A DNA stretch of 64,000 nt from Achromobacter insolitus (GTDB taxonomy: Bacteria > Pseudomonadota > Gammaproteobacteria > Burkholderiales > Burkholderiaceae_B): contig NZ_NJIF01000012.1 in assembly GCF_002209555.1 (NCBI RefSeq), forward strand, positions 1 to 64,000. Reading direction: 5' to 3'. The notes beneath the pieces are model-generated. The model saw nothing but the letters and a program-made list of their open reading frames with translations, was not told the DNA's origin and did not search any database. A program made the translations under genes and the position numbers. Positions 26,861 through 35,813 of this stretch are shown piece after piece (position 1 is the stretch's first letter; every line of letters starts with the position of its first letter).

Positions 26861-28141
26861 TTAATGCATCCAGCGTGCGGGTACGGTGATCAGCTCGGGG
26901 AAGATCACCAGCAGGACCAGCAGCAGCGTGTAGGCGACGACATAGCGCCACACGCCTCTGCAGATGGTTTCCATATTGATGCGGGCAACGCCGCAGACCA
27001 CATTGAGCACGGTGCCCACAGGCGGTGTCAGCAGGCCCACGCAGCCGACCATGACGAACATCACGCCGAAGTAGACGGGGTCGATGCCCGCCTTGGTGAC
27101 GACCGGCATCAGCACCGGCGCCAGGATCAGGATGGTGGGAGTCAGGTCCATCACCGTGCCCACCAGCGTCAGCAGCACCAGCAGCGCGAACATCAGCAGC
27201 TTGGGTTGGTCCAGGACTGGTTCCAGCAGCGCAATCAGGTCCTGTGGCATGTCGGCCAGCGTGATCATGTAGGACGAAACCATGGCGGCCGCCACCAGGA
27301 ACATGACGATGGCAGTGGTGCTGGCGGCGTTGATGAAGAGCGGCGCCAGGTCGCGCACGCTGATTTCGCGGTAGACGAACAAACTGACCAAGAGGGCGTA
27401 GACGGCGGCGACCACGGCCGCCTCGGTCGGCGTGAAGATGCCGCCGCGCAAGCCGCCGATGATGATCACGGGCAGCATCAGCGCCCAGAGTGACTCGCGC
27501 AGCGCCTTCCAGCGCTTGCTCCAGGGTTCACGCGGCGAGGGCTTGATGCTGCCGTGCTTGCGCGCCACCCACGTCCATACCGCGACCAGTGTCAGCCCCA
27601 TCATCAGCCCGGGCGCGATGCCGGCGAAGAACAGCTTGGTGATCGACACGTTGGTGGCGACACCGAAAATAATGAACGAAATCGATGGCGGGATAATGGG
27701 CGCGATGATGCCGCCCGCGGCGATCAGCCCGGAGGCCTGGCCTGCGTCATAGCCTTTCTCGCGCAGCATGGGGATGAGCAGGGAGCCCAGCGCGGCGGCG
27801 TCGGCGACGGCGGAGCCGGATAGCGCGGCCAGCAGCACGCTGGCGAAGATGGCCACATAGCCCAGGCCGCCCTGGATGTGTCCCACGAACGTGCTGGCCA
27901 GCGCGACGATTCGGCGTGAAATGCCGCCGGCGTTCATCAGCTCGCCTGCCAGCATGAACAGGGGCACCGCCATGAGGGTAAAGCTGTTGGCGCCAGACAG
28001 CATGTTCTGCGCCAGGATCTGGGTATCGAAAAAGTCGAGCTGGAACATCATGGCGATCGCGCTGAGCAACAACGCGAAGGCGATAGGCATGCCCAGGGCG
28101 ATCAGCCCCAGCAGCACAAGCAGGAAGACGGTCAGGATCAT
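26861..28141 (-). CDS. TRAP transporter large permease (DctM family)
   Basis: 426 residues from ATG 28141 (MILTVFLLVLLGLIALGMPIAFALL), the normal length and N-terminus; the frame is open further upstream but that part overlaps dctQ and looks non-coding. About twelve membrane helices; conserved loops such as FMLAGELMNAGGISRRIV and GGIIAPIIPPSISFIIFG are present. Sodium-coupled inner-membrane permease of the tripartite system. Stop lies 22 bases upstream of dctP. Confidence 0.93.
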   Translation of the reverse strand: MILTVFLLVLLGLIALGMPIAFALLLSAIAMMFQLDFFDTQILAQNMLSGANSFTLMAVPLFMLAGELMNAGGISRRIVALASTFVGHIQGGLGYVAIFASVLLAALSGSAVADAAALGSLLIPMLREKGYDAGQASGLIAAGGIIAPIIPPSISFIIFGVATNVSITKLFFAGIAPGLMMGLTLVAVWTWVARKHGSIKPSPREPWSKRWKALRESLWALMLPVIIIGGLRGGIFTPTEAAVVAAVYALLVSLFVYREISVRDLAPLFINAASTTAIVMFLVAAAMVSSYMITLADMPQDLIALLEPVLDQPKLLMFALLVLLTLVGTVMDLTPTILILAPVLMPVVTKAGIDPVYFGVMFVMVGCVGLLTPPVGTVLNVVCGVARINMETICRGVWRYVVAYTLLLVLLVIFPELITVPARWMH

Positions 28142-28184
28142 TGAGGACGTCCAGGCGGGGGGAGGGGGATTGGAGGCGGCGCCG

Positions 28185-28727
28185 TCAGACCAGCGGGTCT
28201 TCAGGACTGGATTCCGCCGGCAAGGGCCCGCCCGCAAGGACGCGCACCAGGTCGACCAGGGTCAGAATGGCCATGGCGGCAGCGGCATAGAGCGCCGCGG
28301 CGTTGAATACCGCCAGCGACATGCCGGTGACGGGCAGCACGGTATCCAGGCCGATGATGGTCTGCGTCCAGCTGCCTTCGGCCATCAGCCACAAGACCCA
28401 CAGGGTCAGCAGCTGGCAAAACACATGCGAGACGCGGCGGGCGGCGGGGCCGAAGCGTTCGACCAGCATGGAGACGCCGATATGCTGATGTGAGCGCAGC
28501 GCGATCACCGAGCCCAGGAAGATCATCCAGACGAAGGCCAGCCGCGAGATTTCGTCGGAGACATTGATACCGGAATTGAACAGGTAGCGCAGGGCGACGT
28601 TGCCGAACAGCAGCACCACCATGACGGCCAGACAGGCCACCATCAACCAGGTCTGCAACGCGAAGCACCAATCGGCGGCGCGGGCCAGCGACGACCCGCC
28701 GGGCCGCCCGGGTGGGGAAGCATGCAT
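28185..28727 (-). CDS. TRAP transporter small permease (DctQ family)
   Basis: 180 residues with four membrane helices (about residues 25-47, 62-80, 103-125 and 142-165) and the DctQ pattern NVALRYLFNSGINVSDEISR. First gene of the minus-strand operon; it starts 131 bases from the divergent LacI-type regulator, with the operator between them. Confidence 0.9.
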   Translation of the reverse strand: MHASPPGRPGGSSLARAADWCFALQTWLMVACLAVMVVLLFGNVALRYLFNSGINVSDEISRLAFVWMIFLGSVIALRSHQHIGVSMLVERFGPAARRVSHVFCQLLTLWVLWLMAEGSWTQTIIGLDTVLPVTGMSLAVFNAAALYAAAAMAILTLVDLVRVLAGGPLPAESSPEDPLV

Positions 28728-28774
28728 GTTTGTCTCCTATCCGTTTTCCGGAATTTTTAGGTTTATGCTTTGAG

Positions 28775-28794
28775 AAATGTTAGCGCTAACATTT
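28775..28794. promoter_or_regulatory. LacI/GntR-type operator, perfect 20-bp palindrome
   Basis: AAATGTTAGC followed by its exact reverse complement. The central CG and flanking TGTTA/TAACA arms match LacI-family operators, close to the ATGTTA-N4-TAACAT form of gluconate-type repressors. It lies between the divergent dctQ (48 bases away) and regulator (65 bases away) genes, so it probably controls both. Confidence 0.8.
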
Positions 28795-28858
28795 TGCGTT
28801 TGGCAACCCCCTGTTTTTTGCGTCAGACTACGCGCTCACCAACCGATGCCGAGGGCCA

Positions 28859-29884
28859 ATGTCCATCCGTAAACCCCGCAGTTCACGCGCCGGCCGTGTC
28901 ACCATGCAGGACGTCGCGCGCCGCGTGGGCGTCAGCGCCATCACGGTATCGCGCGCGCTGCGCACGCCGGACAAGGTGGCGGAAGAACTGCGCCAGCGCA
29001 TCGCGCGGGTGTGCCAGGAACTCGGTTACGTGCCCAACCATGCCGCCAGCGCGCTGGCATCGGCGCGCTCGCAGACCATCGTGGCGCTGATCCCGTCCTT
29101 GAGCAACGTGGTGTTCGTGGACATCATCGCGGGGATCAAGGAAGAGCTGGACCGCCACGGCTATCACATGCTGATCGGCGTTACCGGCTACTCGCCGGAC
29201 GAAGAAGAATCCTTGCTGCGCAAATATCTGCAGCATGCGCCGGACGGCCTGATCCTGACCGGCATCGACCACAATCCGGGCGTCTGGGAATTGCTGCAGA
29301 CGCAGGGCATCCCTACCGTGCATACGATCGAGACGCTGGATGGCGGCGAGCACATGAGCGTGGGTTTTTCGCAGTTCGATTCCGGCTATGCCGCCGGCCG
29401 CCATCTGGTGGAGCGGGGCTACCGCCGCATCGGCATCGTCGGCGCGCAGCTGGACCCACGTTCGCTGCGCCGCTGCGAAGGCTGCCGTCAGGCCTTACGC
29501 GACGCGGGCCTGTATGACCCAGCGCTGGAGATCATGACGCCGGAGAAGTCATCCATCGGCCTGGGAGCGTCGCTTCTTGAAGAGCTGCGGGCGCGCCATC
29601 CCGATTGCGATGCACTTTTCTTTTGCAACGACGACCTGGCCCAGGGGGCGGTGTTCCAGTGCGGACGACTGGGCGTGCCCGTGCCCGCAAGCATGGCCAT
29701 CGTGGGTTTTCACGACGTGGCGGGCACGGCTTGGACTACGCCGCCGCTGTCGACGATCGCCACGCCGCGCTACCAGATCGGCGTATCGGCTGCGCGCCTG
29801 CTGATGCGGCATCTGGCTGGCGAGCCCGTCGCCGAACGCCATGTGGACCTGGGCTTTACGTTGGTGCAACGCGAAACCAGCTAG
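28859..29884 (+). CDS. LacI-family transcriptional regulator of the sugar-acid operon
   Basis: 341 residues. An N-terminal helix-turn-helix and hinge (TMQDVARRVGVSAITVSRAL through NHAASALASARS, residues 15-65) is followed by a periplasmic-binding-protein-like effector domain (TIVALIPSLSNVVF to the end). The layout resembles gluconate repressors (GntR of E. coli), in line with a sugar-acid inducer. Divergent from the dctQMP-dehydratase operon across a single perfect palindrome, so it likely represses both transcripts until the sugar acid or its keto product is bound. Confidence 0.92.
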   Translation: MSIRKPRSSRAGRVTMQDVARRVGVSAITVSRALRTPDKVAEELRQRIARVCQELGYVPNHAASALASARSQTIVALIPSLSNVVFVDIIAGIKEELDRHGYHMLIGVTGYSPDEEESLLRKYLQHAPDGLILTGIDHNPGVWELLQTQGIPTVHTIETLDGGEHMSVGFSQFDSGYAAGRHLVERGYRRIGIVGAQLDPRSLRRCEGCRQALRDAGLYDPALEIMTPEKSSIGLGASLLEELRARHPDCDALFFCNDDLAQGAVFQCGRLGVPVPASMAIVGFHDVAGTAWTTPPLSTIATPRYQIGVSAARLLMRHLAGEPVAERHVDLGFTLVQRETS

Positions 29885-29908
29885 GCGGCGCCGTGTCGGG
29901 GGTGGTTA

Positions 29909-30796
29909 TCAGGCCCGGCGCAGTGCCAGGAACACGCCCGACGCAATGATCAGGGCCATGCCCGCCAATGCCAGTCCGTCCGGCGGCCGCTGGAACCAGA
30001 ATGTGCTGAACACCACCGCCAGCAACAGCTGAAAGTAGTTCAGAGGGGCGAGGGTGGCGGCGGATACGCGCTGAAAAGCCGAAATCAACAAGATCTGCGC
30101 CAGTCCGCTACAGGCGCCCAGGCCCGTGATGAACAGCATGTCCGACCAATCGGGCCATGGGTCCGGCAGGAAAAATGGCGCTGGCAGCCCCGTGACGATC
30201 AAGCAGATGAAGGCGGTATAGGCATACTGGACCGGGCCCGGCACCCGCCCGGAGAGCTTGCGCGTCAGGACCTGGAACACGGCATAGCTGACGGCGGACA
30301 CCGCCATCAGCAGCGTGCCCAGCCAGGGCAGGTTCGAGCCGGGCCGTACGATCAGCAGCATGCCGCCGAAGCCGGCCGCCACCGCTGTCCACTGCGCCAT
30401 CCGCACTCGCTCCCCCAACAACCAGGGCGACAGCGCCACCATGATCAGGGGCGAGGTGAAGTAGATGGCCGTGGCTTCCGACAGAGGCATCCAGATCAGT
30501 GCCGTCATGAAACAGGTGCCCACGGTGGCCAGCAGCAGTCCGCGCAGCACCAGCAGCGGTTTTTCGGGCGCATCGCGCAGGCGCGGGCCGCCCCGGTGTC
30601 GCCACAGCAATACCACCGCCAGCACGGCCACTGCCGAGTAGCGCATGATGTTCAGGAACGGGGCGGGGTAGCGTGCCAGCATGTGCTTGGAACCCGCGTC
30701 GAAGGTGGCAAAGGCCACCAGCGCGGCGAAGAACAGCAGGATGCCGGCCTGGCGCGCGGCGGTCGGGGAGGGCAAGGCGATTTGCGCGGAACTCAT
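29909..30796 (-). CDS. EamA/DMT-family transporter
   Basis: 295 residues with ten hydrophobic helices in two EamA halves (about residues 17-150 and 165-295). Each half has the usual pattern of a conserved Pro/Glu helix (ATAIYFTSPLIMVALSPWLLGE; NYFQLLLAVVFSTFWFQ). Family members export amino acids or other small metabolites. It starts 15 bases after the deacetylase stop on the same strand and is the last gene of the GntR-headed operon. Confidence 0.88.
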   Translation of the reverse strand: MSSAQIALPSPTAARQAGILLFFAALVAFATFDAGSKHMLARYPAPFLNIMRYSAVAVLAVVLLWRHRGGPRLRDAPEKPLLVLRGLLLATVGTCFMTALIWMPLSEATAIYFTSPLIMVALSPWLLGERVRMAQWTAVAAGFGGMLLIVRPGSNLPWLGTLLMAVSAVSYAVFQVLTRKLSGRVPGPVQYAYTAFICLIVTGLPAPFFLPDPWPDWSDMLFITGLGACSGLAQILLISAFQRVSAATLAPLNYFQLLLAVVFSTFWFQRPPDGLALAGMALIIASGVFLALRRA

Positions 30797-30811
30797 GTCG
30801 GCGTCCTGGCT

Positions 30812-31876
30812 TTACGCCGCAGCCTTGCCCACGCCCTGCAGGAACGCATCCAACGCGGGACCGATCGCCTCGACCATGTAGCCGCCTTCCTGCACGATTA
30901 CGGTTGGCAAGCCCAGCCCGGCGATGCGCGCGCCGATGTCGCGATAGGCGTCTATGTCCAGTTTGAGCACGCTGATGGGATCGTCCTTGTAGGTGTCGAA
31001 GCCCAGGGCCAGGACCAGCGCCTGCGGCGCATAGCCGGCCAAGGCAGCGAGCGCCGTGTCCAGCGCCCGCAGGAAGACGTCGTTGCCGGAACCGTGCGGC
31101 AAAGGCAGGTTCAGGTTGCAGCCTTCGCCCGCGCCGTGGCCGCGTTCATGCGCATAGCCGGTATAGAAAGGGTAGTAGCCAGTGGGGTCTGCGTGCAGCG
31201 ACACCGTCATGACGTCGGCGCGTAGATAAAAGATGTTTTGCGTGCCGTCGCCATGGTGGGCGTCCACATCCAGCACTGCGACCCTGGACCAGGTTTGCAA
31301 CAGCCGGCTGGCAGCCGCTGCGCTGCTGTTCAGATAGCAGAAGCCACCCGCGCGATCGCGATGGGCATGGTGGCCCGACGGCCGGCACAAGGCATAGGCC
31401 ATGCCCCCGGTGCTGGCGACATGATCGGCGGCCGCCACTGCGCTATGGGTCGACCGCAACGCCGAACGCCACGTCTGTGGCCCGATGGGACAGGACAGAT
31501 CGCTGAGGTAATAGCCCGTTTGCGCCACGATGGACGGCGACGGGCAGGGGCCGCGGCCGGCCTGTTCGACCTGGCCGTTGTAGTAAGGCGAGAGGTTGGG
31601 CAGCACTTCCGGACCTGGATCCGCGGTGGGTGAACGCAGGGCCTGCCAGCGGGCATACGCCGTTTCCAGGTAGTCCAGGTAGTGCTCGCTGTGGACGCCT
31701 TGTAGCGGCTTGCGGCCATAATCGGCGGGTGCCTCCACGCTGATGCCGCGCGCCGCAAGGGCGCTTTGCAGGCTTTCCGCGCGCGAGGGCAGGTCGGTCG
31801 GGGCGCTGATCCGGCCCAGCCGCATGAATTGCCGCGGCGAATGCAGCAGCTGTTCTTCCGAGAAATACGCCTTCAT
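30812..31876 (-). CDS. Class II histone-deacetylase-like protein (acetylpolyamine amidohydrolase type)
   Basis: 354 residues. Zinc-dependent amidohydrolase fold: active-site histidines in RPSGHHAH (near residue 163), the metal ligands D-x-H in DVDAHHGDGTQ (near 201), and the third aspartate in LGFDTYKDDP (near 290); EGGYM with the catalytic tyrosine follows. Length and the early residues MKAYFSEEQLLHSP resemble bacterial acetylpolyamine amidohydrolases, which deacetylate acetylputrescine, acetylcadaverine or related amides. Genomic company (peptide-type ABC importer, cupin, DMT exporter) suggests that an acetylated compound is imported and deacetylated in the cytoplasm. Substrate is inference. 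Confidence 0.9.
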   Translation of the reverse strand: MKAYFSEEQLLHSPRQFMRLGRISAPTDLPSRAESLQSALAARGISVEAPADYGRKPLQGVHSEHYLDYLETAYARWQALRSPTADPGPEVLPNLSPYYNGQVEQAGRGPCPSPSIVAQTGYYLSDLSCPIGPQTWRSALRSTHSAVAAADHVASTGGMAYALCRPSGHHAHRDRAGGFCYLNSSAAAASRLLQTWSRVAVLDVDAHHGDGTQNIFYLRADVMTVSLHADPTGYYPFYTGYAHERGHGAGEGCNLNLPLPHGSGNDVFLRALDTALAALAGYAPQALVLALGFDTYKDDPISVLKLDIDAYRDIGARIAGLGLPTVIVQEGGYMVEAIGPALDAFLQGVGKAAA

Positions 31877-31895
31877 TGCTGCCCCCCCGCCGGCG

Positions 31896-32186
31896 TTATG
31901 CGCGCTTGAGCTCGATTTCCACGAACACGAATTCGGTGTCGCTGGGATTGATCACGTTGTGCTCAACGCCGACCGGGCGGTAGTAGGCCACGCCGGTGGT
32001 GAGCTGGCTGGTGATCTCGCCGTCCGGCGTATCCAGCAGGAGCGGGCCGGTGGTCTGCGGGACGACCACGTAATTCATGCCGTGGCGGTGCCATCCGGTT
32101 TCGCCGCCGGGCGGAAAGCGCCATTCGGTGACGGTGACCAGCTCATTGTCGATCTGCACGGTCGGTATGGCGGCAGGGCGTTGCAT
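31896..32186 (-). CDS. Small single-domain cupin protein
   Basis: 96 residues from ATG 32186, chosen for AAGGAG eight bases upstream; a GTG at 32225 would add 13 residues. One cupin barrel: motif 1 HRHGMNYVVVP includes two metal-binding histidines and motif 2 GVEHNVIN a third. Such proteins bind a divalent metal and act as small dioxygenases, isomerases or sensors. Placed between the ABC ATPase and the deacetylase in the same operon. Function not determinable. Confidence 0.82.
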   Translation of the reverse strand: MQRPAAIPTVQIDNELVTVTEWRFPPGGETGWHRHGMNYVVVPQTTGPLLLDTPDGEITSQLTTGVAYYRPVGVEHNVINPSDTEFVFVEIELKRA

Positions 32187-32226
32187 GGGGCGTACTCCTT
32201 GGTTGGTATGAATATTCTTGGACACT

Positions 32227-33858
32227 TCAGGCCGCTTGAGCCTGGGTAGGATCCCAATGCTGGCCGGGAACCGCGGCGATCAGTTGCCGCGTGTAGGCGT
32301 GTTGCGGGTTATCGAAGATCTGCGCGGGCGAGCCGTACTCGACCACCTTGCCGCGATGCATGACCAAAACGGAATTGCAGATCTGGGCTGCCACGCGCAA
32401 ATCGTGGGTAATGAAGACCAGCGCAATCTTCAAGCGTTGCTGCAAATCGTGCAACAGCTTGAGCACTTGCGCTTGGACCGACACGTCCAGCGCCGACACG
32501 GATTCGTCGGCCACGAGCACTTTGGGTTCCAGCGCCAGCGCGCGGGCAATGCCGATGCGCTGGCGTTGCCCGCCCGAGAACTGGTTGGGATAGCGGTCGA
32601 AGGCAGATGGGTCCAGTCCGACCAGCGATAGCAGCTCGCGCACGCGCGCTTCGGCCTGGGCGCGTGGCACGCCGTTGGCGACGGGGCCGTCGCTGATGAT
32701 GCGGCCCACGGTATGGCGCGGGTTGAGCGATGCGAACGGGTCCTGGAAGATCATCTGGATGTCGTGGCGCAGCGGGCGGAAGCGTGACTCCGGCATGGCC
32801 GCGATGTCCTGGCCATTGAAGATCAATTGGCCACCATTGATGCCCACCAGCTTGAGCAGGCACTTGCCGATCGTGGACTTGCCCGAGCCCGACTCACCCA
32901 CGATGCCTAGCGTCTCGCCGCGCCGCACGCTGAAGCTGACGCCGTCCACGGCGCGTACCTCGCGCCTGCCGCCCAGCCAACCGCGGCCCACTACGTAGGT
33001 CTTCCGCAGGTCCCGCACTTCCAGCACGGGGGAATCGTCGGCGGCGGGCGTCCGGTCTTCGCTGCGGCGGTGTGGTACGGCGGCAATCAGGCGTTGCGTG
33101 TACGGGTGACGGGGGCGGTTCAGCACTTCCTCGGCCGGCCCTTGTTCGACCAGGATGCCTTTCTCCATGACGGCGACCCGGTGGGCGATCTCGGCCACCA
33201 CGCCGAAGTCGTGGGTGACGAACATCACGCCCATGCCTTTCTCTTTCTGGATACGGGCAATCAACGCCAGGATCTGCGCCTGGGTAGTGACGTCCAGCGC
33301 GGTGGTGGGCTCGTCGGCAATCAAGAGCGCGGGCTCGAGCGCCAAGGCCATGGCGATCATCACGCGTTGGCGCTGTCCGCCGGACAGGCGGAATGGGTAC
33401 ACGTGGTAGAGCGTGGCGGGGTCGGGCAGGCCCACGAAGGCCAGCAACTCCAGCGTGCGGGCCATGCGCTGGGCGCCCGGGTAAGCGTTGTGCACGCGCA
33501 TGACTTCGCTGATCTGCTCGCCGACCGTCATCAACGGATTGAGCGCCGACAGGGGCTCCTGGAAGATCATCGCCATGTCCTTGCCGCGCATGGCCTGCAA
33601 GGTGGCCTCGTCCTCCTGCAGCAAGTCCTGGCCGCGGAATACGATGCGGCCCTGTTGCGGCGTCAAATAGTCCGGCAGGAGCCCCATGATGGCATTGGCG
33701 CTCATGGATTTGCCCGAGCCGGATTCACCCACGATGCAGAGGATCTCGCCCGCGCGGATGTCATAGGACACGTCCTGGACGGCATAGGGGCGGTCGCCGC
33801 CCTTGGGCAGGGCAATGCTCAGGTTCTGGATTGATAGCAGAGGGGGGGATGCACTCAT
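32227..33858 (-). CDS. Fused dipeptide/oligopeptide ABC transporter ATPase (DppD-DppF type)
   Basis: 543 residues containing two complete ABC ATPases in tandem. Domain 1 has Walker [10 protein letters not shown] (near residue 44) and LSGGQRQRV; domain 2 has GESGSGKST (near residue 318) and FSGGQRQRI. Each domain ends with the oligopeptide-transporter C-terminal [13 protein letters not shown] / [14 protein letters not shown] motif. The two usual subunits are thus one polypeptide, as in GsiA-type systems. AGGAGG directly overlaps the upstream permease stop, indicating tight coupling. Confidence 0.95.
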   Translation of the reverse strand: MSASPPLLSIQNLSIALPKGGDRPYAVQDVSYDIRAGEILCIVGESGSGKSMSANAIMGLLPDYLTPQQGRIVFRGQDLLQEDEATLQAMRGKDMAMIFQEPLSALNPLMTVGEQISEVMRVHNAYPGAQRMARTLELLAFVGLPDPATLYHVYPFRLSGGQRQRVMIAMALALEPALLIADEPTTALDVTTQAQILALIARIQKEKGMGVMFVTHDFGVVAEIAHRVAVMEKGILVEQGPAEEVLNRPRHPYTQRLIAAVPHRRSEDRTPAADDSPVLEVRDLRKTYVVGRGWLGGRREVRAVDGVSFSVRRGETLGIVGESGSGKSTIGKCLLKLVGINGGQLIFNGQDIAAMPESRFRPLRHDIQMIFQDPFASLNPRHTVGRIISDGPVANGVPRAQAEARVRELLSLVGLDPSAFDRYPNQFSGGQRQRIGIARALALEPKVLVADESVSALDVSVQAQVLKLLHDLQQRLKIALVFITHDLRVAAQICNSVLVMHRGKVVEYGSPAQIFDNPQHAYTRQLIAAVPGQHWDPTQAQAA

Positions 33859-33867
33859 GCCGTCCTC

Positions 33868-34707
33868 CTATTCGCCGCGCTTGCGCAGCTGCGGGTTGAG
33901 GGCGTCGTTCAGGCCTTCACCGATAAGGTTGATGGCCAGCACGGTCAGCAGGATGGCCACGCCGGGCCAGACGCTCATCCACCAGGCCTCGCGGATCATG
34001 GTGCGCGCCGCGCCGATCATGAAGCCCCAGCTCATCAGGTTGCGGTCGCCCAGGCCCAGGAAGGACAGCGACGACTCCGTCAGGATGGCGGTGGCGACCA
34101 TGAAAGATGCCGAGACGATGATGGGCGACATGGCGTTGGGCAGGATCTGGGTGCTGACGATGCGCGCCGGCGTCTGCCCGATGACGATGGCGGCCTGCAC
34201 GAACTCGCGCTGCTTGAGCGTCATGAATTCAGAGCGGACCAGGCGCGCAGCCGGCGGCCACGACACGACTGCGATGGCGCCCATGATGGAATAGACGGAC
34301 GGGCTCAGGATCGCCACCAGCACCACGGCCATGGCTAGTTGCGGAATGGTCTGGAAGAACTCGGTGAAGCGCATCAGCGCGTCGTCCACCCGGCCGCCGC
34401 AGTAACCCGCCACCGAGCCGACCACGATACCGAAGACCAGCGCCACGGCTGTCGATAGCAGGCCCACCATCAGCGAGACCCGAGCGCCCCAGACCAGCCC
34501 GGCCGTGATGTCGCGGCCCAGCATGTCGGTGCCGAACGGGTAGTCGGCATTGGTGAATGGAGGGATCAGCGGGTCGGCCACCATCATCCAGGGGGACTCT
34601 TCATACAGCAGCGGGGCGGCGAGCGCCACGACGACCACGACCAGCATGATCGCCAGTCCGGCCACTGCTCCATAGTTGCGCATGTAGCGCCGGGCAAATG
34701 ACTTCAT
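33868..34707 (-). CDS. ABC transporter permease, DppC type
   Basis: 279 residues from ATG 34707, which overlaps the DppB stop in an ATGA tetranucleotide. The frame is open far upstream but only from this start is the sequence protein-like. The N-terminal OppC-type helix, then FGTDMLGRDITAGLVWGARVSL, and the EAA loop (EFVQAAIVIGQTPARIV) that contacts the ATPase are present, with about six membrane helices. Works with DppB, the fused ATPase and the binding protein. Confidence 0.94.
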   Translation of the reverse strand: MKSFARRYMRNYGAVAGLAIMLVVVVVALAAPLLYEESPWMMVADPLIPPFTNADYPFGTDMLGRDITAGLVWGARVSLMVGLLSTAVALVFGIVVGSVAGYCGGRVDDALMRFTEFFQTIPQLAMAVVLVAILSPSVYSIMGAIAVVSWPPAARLVRSEFMTLKQREFVQAAIVIGQTPARIVSTQILPNAMSPIIVSASFMVATAILTESSLSFLGLGDRNLMSWGFMIGAARTMIREAWWMSVWPGVAILLTVLAINLIGEGLNDALNPQLRKRGE

Positions 34708-35711
34708 GCGGCGGCTCCTTGCTGCGCGCCCGCGCCGATGCGCGGATCGATCAGTCGATACAGCACGTCGGTCAGCAGGTTGAAGACCACCACCATGATG
34801 GAGGTGACCAGGAAGATTCCCAGCAGCAACTGGTAGTCGCGCTGCAGCAGGGCGTCGAACATCAGCCGGCCGATGCCGGGCCAGGCGAACACGGTTTCGG
34901 TCAGCACGGCGCCGCCCGCCATCTGTCCCAACTGGATGCCGGCGAATGTAATGACCGGCAGCAGGGCATTGCGCAAAACGTGGGCGCGGATCACGCGGCC
35001 GGGACTGACGCCCTTGGCGCGCGCCGTCTTGACGAAATCCATGCCTATCACTTCCAGCATGGAGGCGCGCGTCAGTCGTACGTACACCGCCATGAAAAAG
35101 CAGCCCAGCGTCACAGTGGGCAGGATCAGGTGCTGGGCGATATCGAGCGCGCGCGCCCAGCCGCTCAGATTGGCGCCCACGGTCTCCATGCCGAAGGCCG
35201 GCAGCCATCCCAGCACGACCGAGAACAGCAGGATGCCCATCAGCGAAAGCCAGAACAGCGGCGTGGCGTATAGAACCAGAGCGCCCGTCATGACCGAGCT
35301 GTCGATCCAGCGGCGCTTGTTGCGGTATCGCGCCTTGGCGGCGACGACGCCCAGGAAAACGCCCAGCACGATGGAAAACACGAAGGCGCAGGACATCAGC
35401 AGAAAGGTGGCGGGCAGGCGTTCGAGGATCAGGTCCAGCACCGGCACATGGTTGCGGTACGAAAAACCCAGATCCAGCTGGACGACGCCCTTCAGGTACA
35501 GCATCAGCTGGGTCAGGATCGGCTTGTCCAGGCCGAAGGCCACGCGCAGCTGTTCGACGTAGGCGGCATCGCCCGCGCCGGCCTGGCCCGCCAGCACGGC
35601 GGCGGGGTCGCCGGGGGCCAGTCGGATCAGAAAGAAATTGATGATCACCACACCCAGCACGACCACCAGGGCCTTGCCGATGCGTGAAGCGAGAAAAGAC
35701 AGGAATTTCAT
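34704..35711 (-). CDS. ABC transporter permease, DppB type
   Basis: 335 residues. The N-terminal helix MKFLSFLASRIGKALVVVLG and the early LAPGDPAAV motif are typical of DppB/OppB; the EAA loop reads DFVKTARAKGVSPGRVI. Six membrane helices. The stop overlaps the dppC-type start by four bases. Upstream, a spacer of about 100 bases separates it from the binding-protein gene. Confidence 0.94.
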   Translation of the reverse strand: MKFLSFLASRIGKALVVVLGVVIINFFLIRLAPGDPAAVLAGQAGAGDAAYVEQLRVAFGLDKPILTQLMLYLKGVVQLDLGFSYRNHVPVLDLILERLPATFLLMSCAFVFSIVLGVFLGVVAAKARYRNKRRWIDSSVMTGALVLYATPLFWLSLMGILLFSVVLGWLPAFGMETVGANLSGWARALDIAQHLILPTVTLGCFFMAVYVRLTRASMLEVIGMDFVKTARAKGVSPGRVIRAHVLRNALLPVITFAGIQLGQMAGGAVLTETVFAWPGIGRLMFDALLQRDYQLLLGIFLVTSIMVVVFNLLTDVLYRLIDPRIGAGAQQGAAA

Positions 35712-35813
35712 GCTCTGGGTCCTCTCGGGTCAGGCGCGGCCTGCTTGGCGCAGCCGTTGCCCGGCCAGCGTCCGCCGCCGCGGCAGGCATGCCGCGGCGG
35801 CGTCCTGCGGCGC

